This document shows positions 1-10,700 of a stretch of DNA of 64,000 bases, piece after piece (position 1 is the stretch's first letter; each line of letters opens with the position of its first letter). The position numbers were made by a program, and so were the translations under genes. The notes under the pieces were generated by a model. That model was given only the letters and a program-made list of their open reading frames with translations. It was not told where the DNA came from and made no database searches. This DNA is from Trichobilharzia regenti. Its lineage: Eukaryota; Platyhelminthes; Trematoda; Strigeidida; Schistosomatidae. Location of the stretch: NCBI GenBank assembly GCA_944472135.2, contig OX235263.1, positions 29,193,379-29,257,378 of the forward strand, given 5' to 3'.

Positions 1-28
1 CTAGTCAGAGTGAAGATATAAACCTTTA

Positions 29-517
29 ATGATTTGTGAGGAGGAACCAAAATTGTCTACTTCTGTTATTAAAGAGTTTGAAAATGATGAAGTTGACGGT
101 AAAGTGAATATTCGTGATAATGATCATGATACTTCACAGTTGTCTTTGGTTGATCATGATGAGATGAGGGATATGCCTACTACTGCTAAGTTAAATAAAA
201 GTTCTGTACAACTTGAACGTGAAGTAGAAATAAATGCAGGTGCAGTTGCAGAAGGCATGCATACTTGTGAGACCGTCAGTGTAATTGATCAGCATGTAGC
301 CCACCTATCATCAGATGATAGTGCTAAACCCGAACTAGTAGTGAAAGACAGCAGTGGTGGTAATCTTGCAGTTGGACAACTATCTGAAAGCCGAAAAAGA
401 ACAGCTTCTGATCCACCACTAAGTTCATCACCTTGTGTCACTCAGTCATCGTTGGTGCTGTCATCCACAATGAAACAGAACCCATCAACTCAAGTATCTT
501 GTGCAATGACTATGTAG
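29..517 (+). CDS. Unrecognised open frame, acidic and serine-rich
   Basis: A 162-codon open frame that I do not recognise. The product is rich in Asp, Glu, Ser and Thr, has a basic patch near residues 121-125 (RKR), and has no evident membrane segment or catalytic motif. It could be a 3' exon of a host gene cut by the window edge, or a gag-like part of a retroelement. After the stop at 515-517 the +3 frame stays open from about 516 to 740, and a third frame is open at about 740-820. That pattern suggests a decayed longer reading frame or splicing. There is no TATA-like or splice evidence to fix the start, so the ATG at 29 is only the first in frame. Confidence 0.3.
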   Translation: MICEEEPKLSTSVIKEFENDEVDGKVNIRDNDHDTSQLSLVDHDEMRDMPTTAKLNKSSVQLEREVEINAGAVAEGMHTCETVSVIDQHVAHLSSDDSAKPELVVKDSSGGNLAVGQLSESRKRTASDPPLSSSPCVTQSSLVLSSTMKQNPSTQVSCAMTM

Positions 518-1930
518 TATCAGTTCGTTTGAAAGGACGAATATCAATGGTCAGTTTAGTGTGGATAAGCCAAGTGTAAAGGAGAGAGTAATTGTTAAAT
601 TGACTTGCACGAATAAAGGCATTTCTAGTTTCAAGTTACTATTTGAATGTTATTATCTTTGGTGTAAATTACTCTGCTTCTACTTGGTTGACCAGATACG
701 TCGTGTGTTTGTTGGTCATCTATATTCTACGATACAATGACATGGGCGTGTTGCCGTTGAGATTTGAGGATATAGCTCATAGAAGGAAGTTAGCAAATGA
801 ACTCTGCGACAATTTTCCAACCTAGAGCGTCAACCTGAGAAGGGTTGTAGGCGTACTGCTGTAAGTCCTGCAATTCTTCAAGGGTATTCCATCAAGAAAT
901 GAAATGCGAGTTTGTGTGTACTGTTTGTATATACGTGTTGTTGTCATATCAATTGGTGTTATTTGAATTCATTGTGTTTACTGGTTGTTTTCGTACCTTG
1001 TTTTTATTGCATAATTTTTTAAAATTTTCGTCGTGATTACTTCTGAAGTTGTGTCCACTCTTCTACATCCGTGAATGAATTGATTGATGTTAAAGACAGC
1101 AGATGGGTCGTATAGCCGGGGAGGCTAGGCTATTGCTGAGAATGAAATGCACACGGAGATAATTGTTAGCTGCGGTCCGACACGCCGGGGAGAAAGAGTG
1201 TAAACGACTGAGGCTCGCATGCGTCACCGCTACTAGAACTGAGGCAGAATGAGTGACAAGCGATTGCAGTGGTAATTGGTAGTGAGTAGATAAGAGGATG
1301 TTCGTAGAGTATGTGAGGTCCTGCCATGGTCACTTTGCATTCTGCAAGAGTCATTCTAGCAAATGGCGATTGTGTTGCAAGATGTCAAGAGGAGGTCTCT
1401 GTCTGGACGCGCAGGTCGTCATTGATGTGTGAGATTGTGCTGTGGGTATGCTTGTGGTGTGTTGGCTTTTCTGTTTGTTTTCCATTTCAGCTCTGTCCGT
1501 GTGACCCAGGTTCTCGCCATGGCATCCAAGTCAACGTGCATTGGTCGTGAAGGAAAAAAGGGATTGATCCCTTTATTGCCTGGGAGTGTCAATGGAGTTG
1601 AAGATTGAACGATCAATTGTTGGTTGTTTGCTTAAAATCAACTTCCCAATTTTCGCGGAGGCATCAATACGACAGTCATCGTCTCATCGGTCGCTGTTCA
1701 GAAAGAAGAGTGAAACATCGTCAGAAGTAATACAGAGATTTATTATTGTAATATTTGTTTTCAGACCTTAGTTTACTTAGTTCGCTTATTCCTTTTATAT
1801 GTTGGTGTAACAATAAACAAATCTAAAGCGGCAGATCAGTGTTTTGGTTTTTGCGTCCGTTATAACTAAGCGTTTCTGAGAAATCTTCGAAGAACAGCGT
1901 GGGCCCGAGCGTAGCGAGAGCTGGGCATTA
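518..1930. other. Non-coding stretch, possible LTR or 3' UTR
   Basis: No gene is recognised. From about 1087 to 1550 the base composition is noticeably more GC-rich than the surroundings. An AATAAA lies at about 1811-1816. The order (broken frame, GC-rich block, polyadenylation signal, T-rich end) would suit a 3' LTR, with about 1087 (starting TG) as a possible left edge, or a host 3' UTR. No matching second LTR, primer-binding site or target duplication could be identified. At 1900-1925 a short inverted stretch (GCCCGAGC / GAGCTGGGC) could form a hairpin. Confidence 0.25.
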
Positions 1931-1974
1931 ACGGTTTATGAGACGTGATTGACAATCAGCAAACAGAATACATT

Positions 1975-2172
1975 GACAGATGTATTCGGCTGGACTTAGA
2001 ACCCCTATGGTTAAAGAGAGTGAAGTGCAATTTATTTCTCTTATTCAAAGTTATAAGAAAGCACTGTAACAGTGACTCATCCATAACGTGGGCTAATCTT
2101 AAATCGTATGGACTACGCTACCATAACTACCTTCTCAAGGTTAACACTCATAAACTCACCACTAGAGCTTAG
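1975..2172 (+). pseudogene. Fragment of LINE reverse transcriptase C-terminus (CR1/Jockey-type)
   Basis: This open frame of about 65 codons reads like the region after the RT domain in CR1/Jockey-type non-LTR elements: LDLEPLWLKRVKCNL, then LFLLFKVI, then a YGLR.HNYLLKV stretch. It ends at TAG 2170-2172. The catalytic RT motifs are absent, so it is a fragment. A distinct, more complete CR1-type remnant begins about 750 bp downstream. Confidence 0.5.
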
Positions 2173-2914
2173 AAATTAATTTGCTTTCCATTGTCAGATC
2201 TTTAAATACCACTTCACAATGTCTCATCTCATTCATTTTCTGATAACGCCTTTACTTGATCCTCATTACACTCCATTAAACCCAACATTTTATACCTCTT
2301 TATGAATTCGATTCGACTTATTCTATTTCTATTCTCTGTGGGGTACGGTTGTGCACTAAATGCACGAACGGTATAAGATAAAAACAACCGGCTTGAGGAT
2401 AGTTGTAATAAAGCCAAAAGTGGACGTCATGATAGTACGAACTACACTGGCAGCATTATACATTGCAAATGAACGTTGTCAGCCTAGGGAGTTTCTTTAT
2501 TAATGCATTTATTAATGGTACTTGCACTCACCTATTTCATTACACTTTAAGGATTCACCTTAGTACTTTTACTTTTCTAAAACAGCTTTCAATCCCTTGT
2601 AAAAGTTGTACTTACCTCAATATTGGTTGGTTATCGTATGCCTGCAACCACGGGATGAAAACGAAACGAAGTCGATTTTCCCGCTCAACCTGGAGGACAA
2701 GTGTACAATTCAATAACTATGCGGCCTGGTTCAGACAATGAGTGTATTTATATATATCAAATATTTAACTGTTGAAAGATTATTAACTTGTAGACAATCT
2801 ACGATTTGACATTATATCATACTTGATCGTGACTGTAAAAATGGCATGCATTTTCGTGTAAATTTATATGTTTATGTAAAAATATACATTGTTATAATAC
2901 TGCATGAAGCCCTA
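2173..2914. other. No gene recognised
   Basis: AT-rich sequence between two LINE remnants. Small open frames exist on both strands, but none shows a motif or splice context I can support. Confidence 0.5.
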
Positions 2915-4480
2915 TAAGTTTTCAGAAAAGGCAGATCCTGCGTTCCCAACCTACTATCAGCTCAGGACGACTGGACATCATGCTGGTATATGAATGTTCC
3001 AGTCCATGTGGTCTTCCTGAACTTTGCAAAGGCATTTGACACTGTTCACCGTGACATTCTCCTACACAAAATAAGCCAGGCAGGTATAGGTAAGCCACTT
3101 CTGTTATGGTTAAAGGATTACCTAGCTGAAAAGCAATTTCGCACTAAGGTCAATCGAGTTCGATCATTTTGGCACGGCTGGTCATCAGGAGTGTCTCAAG
3201 GTTCTATCCTGGGACCACTGATGTTTTTGATTTTTATCAGTTATCTACCATGCCATCTAAGCTGCCTGACTCTTCTATACGCTGACGACGTAAAGACATG
3301 GAGGGCGATAAAGTGTTAGGAGGACTCAGGTAGGCAGGAAGATCTAAACCTTCTGGAAGACTGGGGGGTGGCCAGTGGCATGACTTTCAACCTGAAAAAG
3401 TGCAAAGTAGTGAAGCTACGCACCTGCAGAATGCAGAATGCAAGTTACATCTTGTGCAACGAAAGCTTATCCTGCACAACGTCGGAACGCGACTTAGGTC
3501 TAGTTCTAACGGAGAAAATGGACACAAGCGTAAATTACACGGGGGAGGTAGCGAGGGCATATGCGGTCATACACTTTACACATAGACAGTTAGGTGCCCT
3601 CACTCCTGACCTCTCTCTAAGGTTGTACAAAACATACGTCGGACCACACCTTGAATTGCATAATATTATTGCACCCCTACCGCTTAGAAGAGACGCCAGC
3701 CTCTTGGAAAGATTCCAACGACGGGCAGCAAAAGGAGTGGTTGGTCTCCGAAATAAACCATATGTTCAAAGGCTGAAGAAATTAGGCCTATTCACACTTA
3801 GCTACTGTCGTCTCAGGGGGGATTTAATTACTGCCTACAAAATAACGAATGACAGGATTCACCCAAACAAAGATGTTCTGCCAATGATTAAGTATAGGCT
3901 CCCTCGTGGTAATCCCAGAAGGATAGCTCACCAGAGTGCAAGGAACCGGCAGTGCTCCCACTTCTTTTCACTGCGAGTTTGCCGTCCCTGGAATTCCTTG
4001 CCGGTAGATGTAGCTATGACACTGTCTGTGGACACCTTTAAGCGAAGGCTGGACAACCGTGCAGCGACACAAGGACTGCATCCAAATGACCCATTCCCTT
4101 AAAATCGCATACACCATTCAGGGGTAGACAATTAAACTTGTCGTTTTACTTCTTTATATTATCTCACGTCTTAATCCCCTGACAACCTCAGCTACACTTA
4201 TTATCATTTTTGTCATTATTACCGATATATATTATTCATATTATTCTTCAAATTTAATCTGCTGACCGTTGTTACGTTTTCTTATTGCTTTTTCTGTCTG
4301 TTAGTCTGAATTACTTCACCAATCGTATCTATTATTATCTCTTTTCCTTTGACGACGATACCGGAGGACTGCCTGGTGAAAAGGTCAACTCCATTCACAG
4401 TAGTAACAGTCTTAACACACCTCATACTACAAACCACATATAATTAATCCCAGCACTACTCCCTTTGGAGTCAATCAAAG
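2915..4480 (+). mobile_element. 5'-truncated CR1/Jockey-type LINE with 3' tail
   Basis: LINE remnant whose protein homology starts at about 2921, inside the RT domain, so the 5' end, endonuclease and early RT motifs are missing. Coding sequence runs to 4102. About 370 bp of non-coding sequence follows and I take it as the 3' UTR, although the right edge is not defined. It lies just upstream of the hexose transporter, in the same orientation, and so forms part of that gene's 5' flank. Confidence 0.65.
2924..4102 (+). pseudogene. LINE reverse transcriptase remnant (CR1/Jockey-type)
   Basis: The protein begins KGRSC..NLLSAQDDW, then RT motif A (FLNFAKAFDTVHRDILL, Asp in the FAKAFD box). The SQGSILGPLMFLI motif follows, then the catalytic YADD box near 3280-3291. 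A TAG at 3317-3319 and a change of frame break the ORF just after YADD. Coding resumes by 3368 and runs to TAA at 4102 with the thumb and C-terminal domain (GMTFNLKKCKVV, SERDLGLVL, RRAAKGVVGLR, WNSLPVDV). Intact relatives copy their own RNA at a nicked genomic site; this copy cannot, being truncated and interrupted. Confidence 0.85.
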
Positions 4481-4667
4481 CTACGATAGTCGGGTGGCGG
4501 GACGAGCTACGCAGAAGTTTAACGAACCTATACCTTACAATCAAGAAGCGAGCACAAAGAAATCAAAATGGTTTATACTAGCTCGTTAAAACGATATTGG
4601 ATATTGAAACATTGAACATATATTCACCTTAACGGTTTTTTAAAATTCTTACAAGTTTCTGCTTGTC
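4481..4667 (+). promoter_or_regulatory. Immediate 5' flank / 5' UTR of the hexose transporter
   Basis: About 190 bp between the LINE tail and the inferred start codon. No TATA box or initiator can be assigned with confidence. Regulatory content is inferred only from position. Confidence 0.3.
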
Positions 4668-4766
4668 ATGGTTCCATGGCGTTTGTACTTCACGTACATT
4701 TCAATAACCATAGGCAGCTCTTTCGTTTTCGGATATCATACGGGAGTTATTAATGCTCCACTTTCG
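4668..4766 (+). CDS. Hexose transporter exon 1 (start codon, TM1)
   Basis: 33 codons encoding the short N-terminus and first membrane segment, ending ...GVINAPLS. The ATG at 4668 is chosen because it leads in frame into the GLUT FGY.TGVINAP motif; the ATG at 4676 is out of frame. The exon ends at phase 0 before GTAAGT. Confidence 0.88.
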
Positions 4767-7700
4767 GTAAGTTTATTGGAAAAAATTTTCATTCAAAAAG
4801 CTTATACAAAACTTTACTCGTAAAGTAATCGACGACAAAAATTACGTATGTGGTTCATCATGCGTGAGAACAATCATGTCATTCTGCGTAACCGCTTTTG
4901 TAATTGGTGGATTAATTGGTGGCCTTTCTGGTGGAATTATTGCGAACAAGCTTGGTCGGTATGTTTTTATATTAAAAGTTATATGCCACCTTAGAAAAAG
5001 GACTTTATTGATTCTCTCACTTCCGACAATTATAGGATCTGTACTTATTATGCTTTCTCTGGCAGTAAATTCCTTCGAAGTTATCATACTAGGCAGATTC
5101 ATAATTGGTGTTTCGGCAGGTATTGCATAAATTTTGATATATTCAGGAATTCAATTCAGGGGCTTATACTGTAGTGGCTCCTAACTACCTGTCAGAAATT
5201 GCTCCACTGTCGTCTCGAGGTGCAGCGGGTACAATGAATCAATTCGTTATCGTGTTTGCCATTCTGCTATCTCAAATCTTAGGTTTATCTCAAGTCATGG
5301 GAACAGAAACTTTATGGCCGTATTTACTGGGTAACTATAACTGCATTGGTGCTTAAATTTTAGGTCTTTGTGCCCCTGTTTGTCTCTTGCATGTCATTTG
5401 TATGTTGTTTTGCCCTGAAAGTCCAAGTTACTTATATTTGATCAAAGGCGATAAGGATGGTGCAAGAGATGGTATTTTCCTGTACTATTTTTTAATAATA
5501 TTGCAGCCCTTCTGATTCTCAGAGGCAAAAACTATGATGTTCAAATGGAACTAGACTCAATTCAACACAATATGGAGTACTCTGGAGACAATCAATTGTC
5601 AATGAAAGACTTCTTCCAAATACCGTATTTACGATGGGGATTGTTTGTCGCACTTATTCCACACTTTGGACAGCAATTATCTGGAATTAATGGTGTAAGT
5701 TCTCAGTAAAAATTACATTTTTAACATTTAACACCACTATTAAACGGCCTTATTCTTCCTCTTGACTCAGTATATCTGCTAGTTTGTCACTTTCATGAAC
5801 GTTCTGTGTTTCTTTCGAAAAATTATACATCTCATCATTTTGAGAAAAGTAGTTAGGTGGTACTAGAGCTATTTGTTATTTAAAATTAAGTACTTTTCCG
5901 CTTATGGGTTGTTGCCATTTAGTGAAATTAATTTCTGGGGCGAAAATTGGTCTTATATATTCCTCGAAGTAATTGTTTTTATTTCGTAAGCAATCAAGTT
6001 ATTCCCGTTACTTTGTAGTCAAGATATCATTACCATCACTGTTTGTCACGTTCCAATTACATCGTGTTCATATAGGGACTTCTGTTTAATAAAATTTGTA
6101 ACAAAGTGAAGAACCTGTTCCATAATAAAACTCTTGCATGCTAAGGCCTCGTTATTAATCTATTGAGACTCGATTAATTGAGACTCACAAAGTAGATGAA
6201 ACCTAAGTTTTCTCAAGGTTTTATGTACAGATTACTGATGTGTCAGAAAAACGCTTTTAAGTCTGTTGTAATCTAGTTAAATTGCGTCACGAGGCATAAC
6301 AATGTTACATTGTCTTCACTTTGGTACAGAGCAGATAAATTTTTGTCAGCATTCAAAACCAAAAGTCTGCGTCTGTTACAAATAGGCGACAAATTAGAAG
6401 GAATTTGAGCTGGATTACTACCAGTTTGTACTGTTTTGAAAACTCCATCATTAATTACTCCAGTGGCACCTAGTTTACTAGTATTTCAGGTATTTAGGAA
6501 AAAGTATCATGCTAGCGTATATTTTATTACCAGTCAGACAACAAGTTGTGAATTTACTAGTCTACTGAAGGGTCTCATGAATACTTGGGGACAGAATTTT
6601 CAACAGTCTCTTATATTCATGCCACTAGAAAAAAGACAAAATATTTGTGAAATTCTTCCAAAACTGTACGGCCTCCTATTTAATATGCAGGTAAAATAAG
6701 ACGAATCTACACTTTTAGCTTGCACAATGTTTTTACTCGAAGAGCAAGGGATAAACAGTAATACCCTTTCAGTTCAGTAGTATTCACTGTTGTTTATTAA
6801 CCGCATGTTAAACGTCTCATTAATCTGCTTCCTCCACCACTTATATCATTTATTTTGTTGTCAAGAATGCCCAATAATAGCCAATCACGTGTTATTATAC
6901 TCTCTTATTTATTGTTTTCTCAGACGGGTTGTTTACTGAATCTGTCTTTGAAAGCATCTTTTTCCCACCTTGTTTCCATCTACTTAGTATGTATGTATCA
7001 CAATTATTAACCTTTCGAACACTGAATCCAAAAAATACAATCTTATTGACAGATAATACACAGGAGCTGCAGATAGACCACAAGCCAAGTTCAACACTCA
7101 AAAGCTGAAGGACCAGGCTACAAAGGACATCTTCATTGCAAGCATAAAGGACAAAGCGAGACACAAATCAACACTAGCGAAGAGGTCGGCGTTGAAAAGC
7201 ACTGGAACAACTTGAAAACGGTGTGGAGCCAAACCTGCATAGAAATTCTAGGCAGAAAAAAGAGACAGGACAAACAGTGGCTCACTACGGACACTTGGAA
7301 ACTAATAGAAGAGAGAAGGACAGTGAAGCAAAAGATTATCCAGTGCACGGACGAGCAACAAAAACAGGAGCTGAATGCAAGCTACAATACACTGAACAAA
7401 AGAGTGAAGAAAAGTGCCAGGGAAGACAAAAGAAAATATTATGAAACCATGGCAAACGAAGCAGAACAAGCTGCAGGCAAAGGAGACCTCGCCACACTCT
7501 ACCAAACAACTAGGAACCTTTCGGGCAAACGTTCGACACAGATTAAGCCAATAAAGGACGACAATGGAAAGTCAATCACCAAAGAGGTGGAACAGAGAAA
7601 GCACTGGGTTGAACACTTCAAAAGACTTCTAAATCGTCCGCCACCTACAACACGTCCAGCAATACCAACAACGGAAGCAGAACTACCAGTGAACACTGAC

Positions 7701-10700
7701 CCCCCGACGAAATCAGAAGTCCTGAATGCAATCAAGATGCTTAAAACTGGGAAAACACCGGGACCAGATGGAATCCCAGCAGAGGCTTTGAAAATAGACC
7801 CAGAGACAACAGCGGACTTGATGACACCACTACTGGAGAAGGTGTGGAAAGAGGGCAAAGTACCCGAGGATTGGAAGAACAGTTACTTATTCAAACTTCC
7901 AAAGAAAGGAGACTTAAGTCAATGTAAAAACTGGCGTGGAATTATGCTTCTGTCCATTCCAAGCAAGATACTAAGTCGCATCATCCTGGAGAGAATCAAA
8001 CAAGCCCTAGATGAAAAACTTCGTCCGGAACAGGCTGGATTCAGGAGAAACAAATCATGTATTGATCAAATCGCCACTCTACGGATCATCATTGAACAAA
8101 GCTTGGAATGGCAGTCACCTCTCTATCTCAACTTCATCGACTTTGAAAAGGCCTTCGACAGCGTCGATCGAGAGGTCATTTGGAAACTACTTCGCTACTA
8201 CGGGGTCCCATCGACAATTATACACCTCATCCAACAGTTATACGACAATGCTGCATGCCAAGTAATCCACAACGGGAAACTTACGGAAGCCTTCGAAGTG
8301 AGGACGGGAGTGAGGCAAGGCTGTCTACTATCACCAATGATCTTCCTGATTGCAATTGATTGGATAATGCGACAGACAACGGCAACCAACGAGGGAACAG
8401 GCATAAAATGGACTGACACAAAAGACTTGGAGGATCTGGATTTCGCCGATGATATATGTCTGATTTCCCATAAACTGGAAGATATGCAAGTGAAAAGTAA
8501 CAAGTTGGCAGAAGAAGCATCAAAGATAGGACTTCACGTGAACATAGATAAAACAGAGATATGAAGATTCCTAGCCAACATCAACAACACAACAGACCAC
8601 AATAAGCATAAATGGGAAGAACCTGAAAGAAACAACCTCCTTCACCTACCTGGGAAGCATCGTCTCAACTACAGGCGGAACTGACGAGGACATCAAAGCC
8701 AGAATCGGAAAAGCAAGACAAGCTTTCATTACTCTCAAATCTGTGTGGAGGTCAACAGCAATCAGCATCAAAAATAAGATCCGGATTTTCAACTCCAATG
8801 TGAAGTCAGTGCTACTATACGGATCAGAGACTTGGCGAGTCATAAAGAGCATCTCAAACAAACTTCAAACCTTCATTAACAACTGTCTCCGCTCAATACT
8901 CAAGATCAGATGGCCAGAAAAGATCAGCAACAGGGATCTCTGGGAGCGAACCAATCAGGAACCGATTGTGAAACAAATAGGCAGAAAGAAATGGAGATGG
9001 ATTGGCCATACGCTGAGGAAACCATCAAGTGACATCACTAGACAAGCCCTCGAGTGGAACCCGAAAGGGAGGCGGCGAGTTGGTCGTCCAAGGGTGACTT
9101 GGAGGAGGTCATGCGAGGAGGAGATGAAAGCATGTGGACAGACCTGGAGCAGGGTGAAAAAGTTGTCAGAAAACCGAAGTCAATGGAGGTGCGCAGCTGA
9201 AGCCCTATGTTCCTCTAGGAACTAAAGGATACATAATAATAATAATATAGTATGTATGAATGCTTGTTTATTCAGTGCATCAGTTCTTGGTACACAAGTC
9301 ATAGCTACCTTCGAACAAATAACTGATATTTTGAGGTGCAAACGTGATTCTGTTTAAGTAGCTATAATCCAGCGGTCAGGTTTGTAGTTACTCGGTTCAG
9401 ACATCTAGTGGAAAAAGTTACTACTAAGATATCAACACTGGGGTACTGTTGTCGAAGTTATTATGCTTTAAGCTGCATCCATCAATGCGTTCTACTTGAA
9501 TACAAAGTGTAAAGAACATTTGTTCCTACTACTTACTCAAGTTCATCTGGGTAACCAACTCTATAGAGAGTAAGGAACTGAACCATAATAGTTCAAAGTA
9601 GGAAGGTTTGCAAATATTGTTCCATAAACTATAAGTGTGAGCACTTTGTCTGAATTGACGAAATTCTATTTTATACTTCACATTTGAAGATGTTTAAGCT
9701 ATTTTATACACTGGCAATTTGTTAAACATACAAGGGAAACCACAGTAACAAAATTCTGTGTAAGTATAATTTTTAGAACTCTTCTAGATAGCATAGTGAG
9801 GATCGTAGCTAGGCAATTTTGGAAAGTCTACTGAATTTAGAAGATCAATTTTACTACTGTTCTGTTCAGTATTGAAAACTGTTTACTGCCACCTAGATAA
9901 CGGTATATAAACCCCTCGTGAAAATCACATGTGTAAATTTTACTTTTATGTTATTTGAGAGTCAAAAGTAAACATGAAAAGGGGTTAAGTACATTTATAC
10001 CGTCCAGACTCCATTAGATCCACTTAGCAGAAGGTAGACAATTTGATTATATAACTATGGGAACCCTATGAGAGTTTTTCTTGTGAGAAAAGCTGTGAGT
10101 TTGTAGATTTCACCTTTGAGCAGATTTTACTTCATTCCTTACTTTTGTTCAAGACTCTGCAGAAAGTCCTTATGTTAACCAAGGAAAACCTATTTATCAA
10201 TTTATGGTGTTCACCATGTGTATTTTTTCATCCTCATAATAGTAGAAGCAATTCTATTTAAGCTGATTATCTTATAACATCTCGTGAACCTAGAGTTGAT
10301 AAAAAGCTATTCTCTGAGAAGCAAACTTTGAGAAAGTGAATATTCTCCTGAGGGAATTAAGTAAACATTCAGAGGAGAAGGTTTACATTGATTAAAGTAG
10401 CGGAGGCATGTGATATGTATACGGAGCACTGACTTCCACAGTCAATAATGTCAGCTGCACTGTGGTTAAGCTAAAAAGTGTTAAGGGTGGTCGCAACGAA
10501 ATATAACATCAATCTATGAGGTAGGTAACTAGTGATTTGACTACACCGGGAGGCATAGATTACATTGTTGGCGTCCATGGGATGCAAAAAGTCAATAGTT
10601 GAAGATTGATACTGGTAGGAATCAAAATTGTTATTAATGGGGGAGATGCTTTAACTTCTTTTCATCATTCAGACTCTAAAATTGTTCACTAGTCTACTTC

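Noticed and set aside
4864..5130. Stand-alone 88-residue gene starting at GTG
   Set aside because: It is exon 2, read through micro-intron 2, into exon 3 and the start of micro-intron 3 of the hexose transporter. GLUT motif spacing requires splicing.
5147..5159. Alternative acceptor at 5146 for micro-intron 3
   Set aside because: Would leave a 27-nt intron and shift the reading frame. The acceptor at 5159 gives the GLUT spacing.
6436..6699. 87-codon frame in intron 6
   Set aside because: No motif, no splice context and ordinary AT-rich composition. Likely chance.
7499..7858. 119-codon antisense frame
   Set aside because: Shadow of the RTE reverse transcriptase on the other strand. No motif.
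8198..8523. Antisense frames of 101 and 80 codons
   Set aside because: Shadows of the RT motif B-C region of the RTE element.
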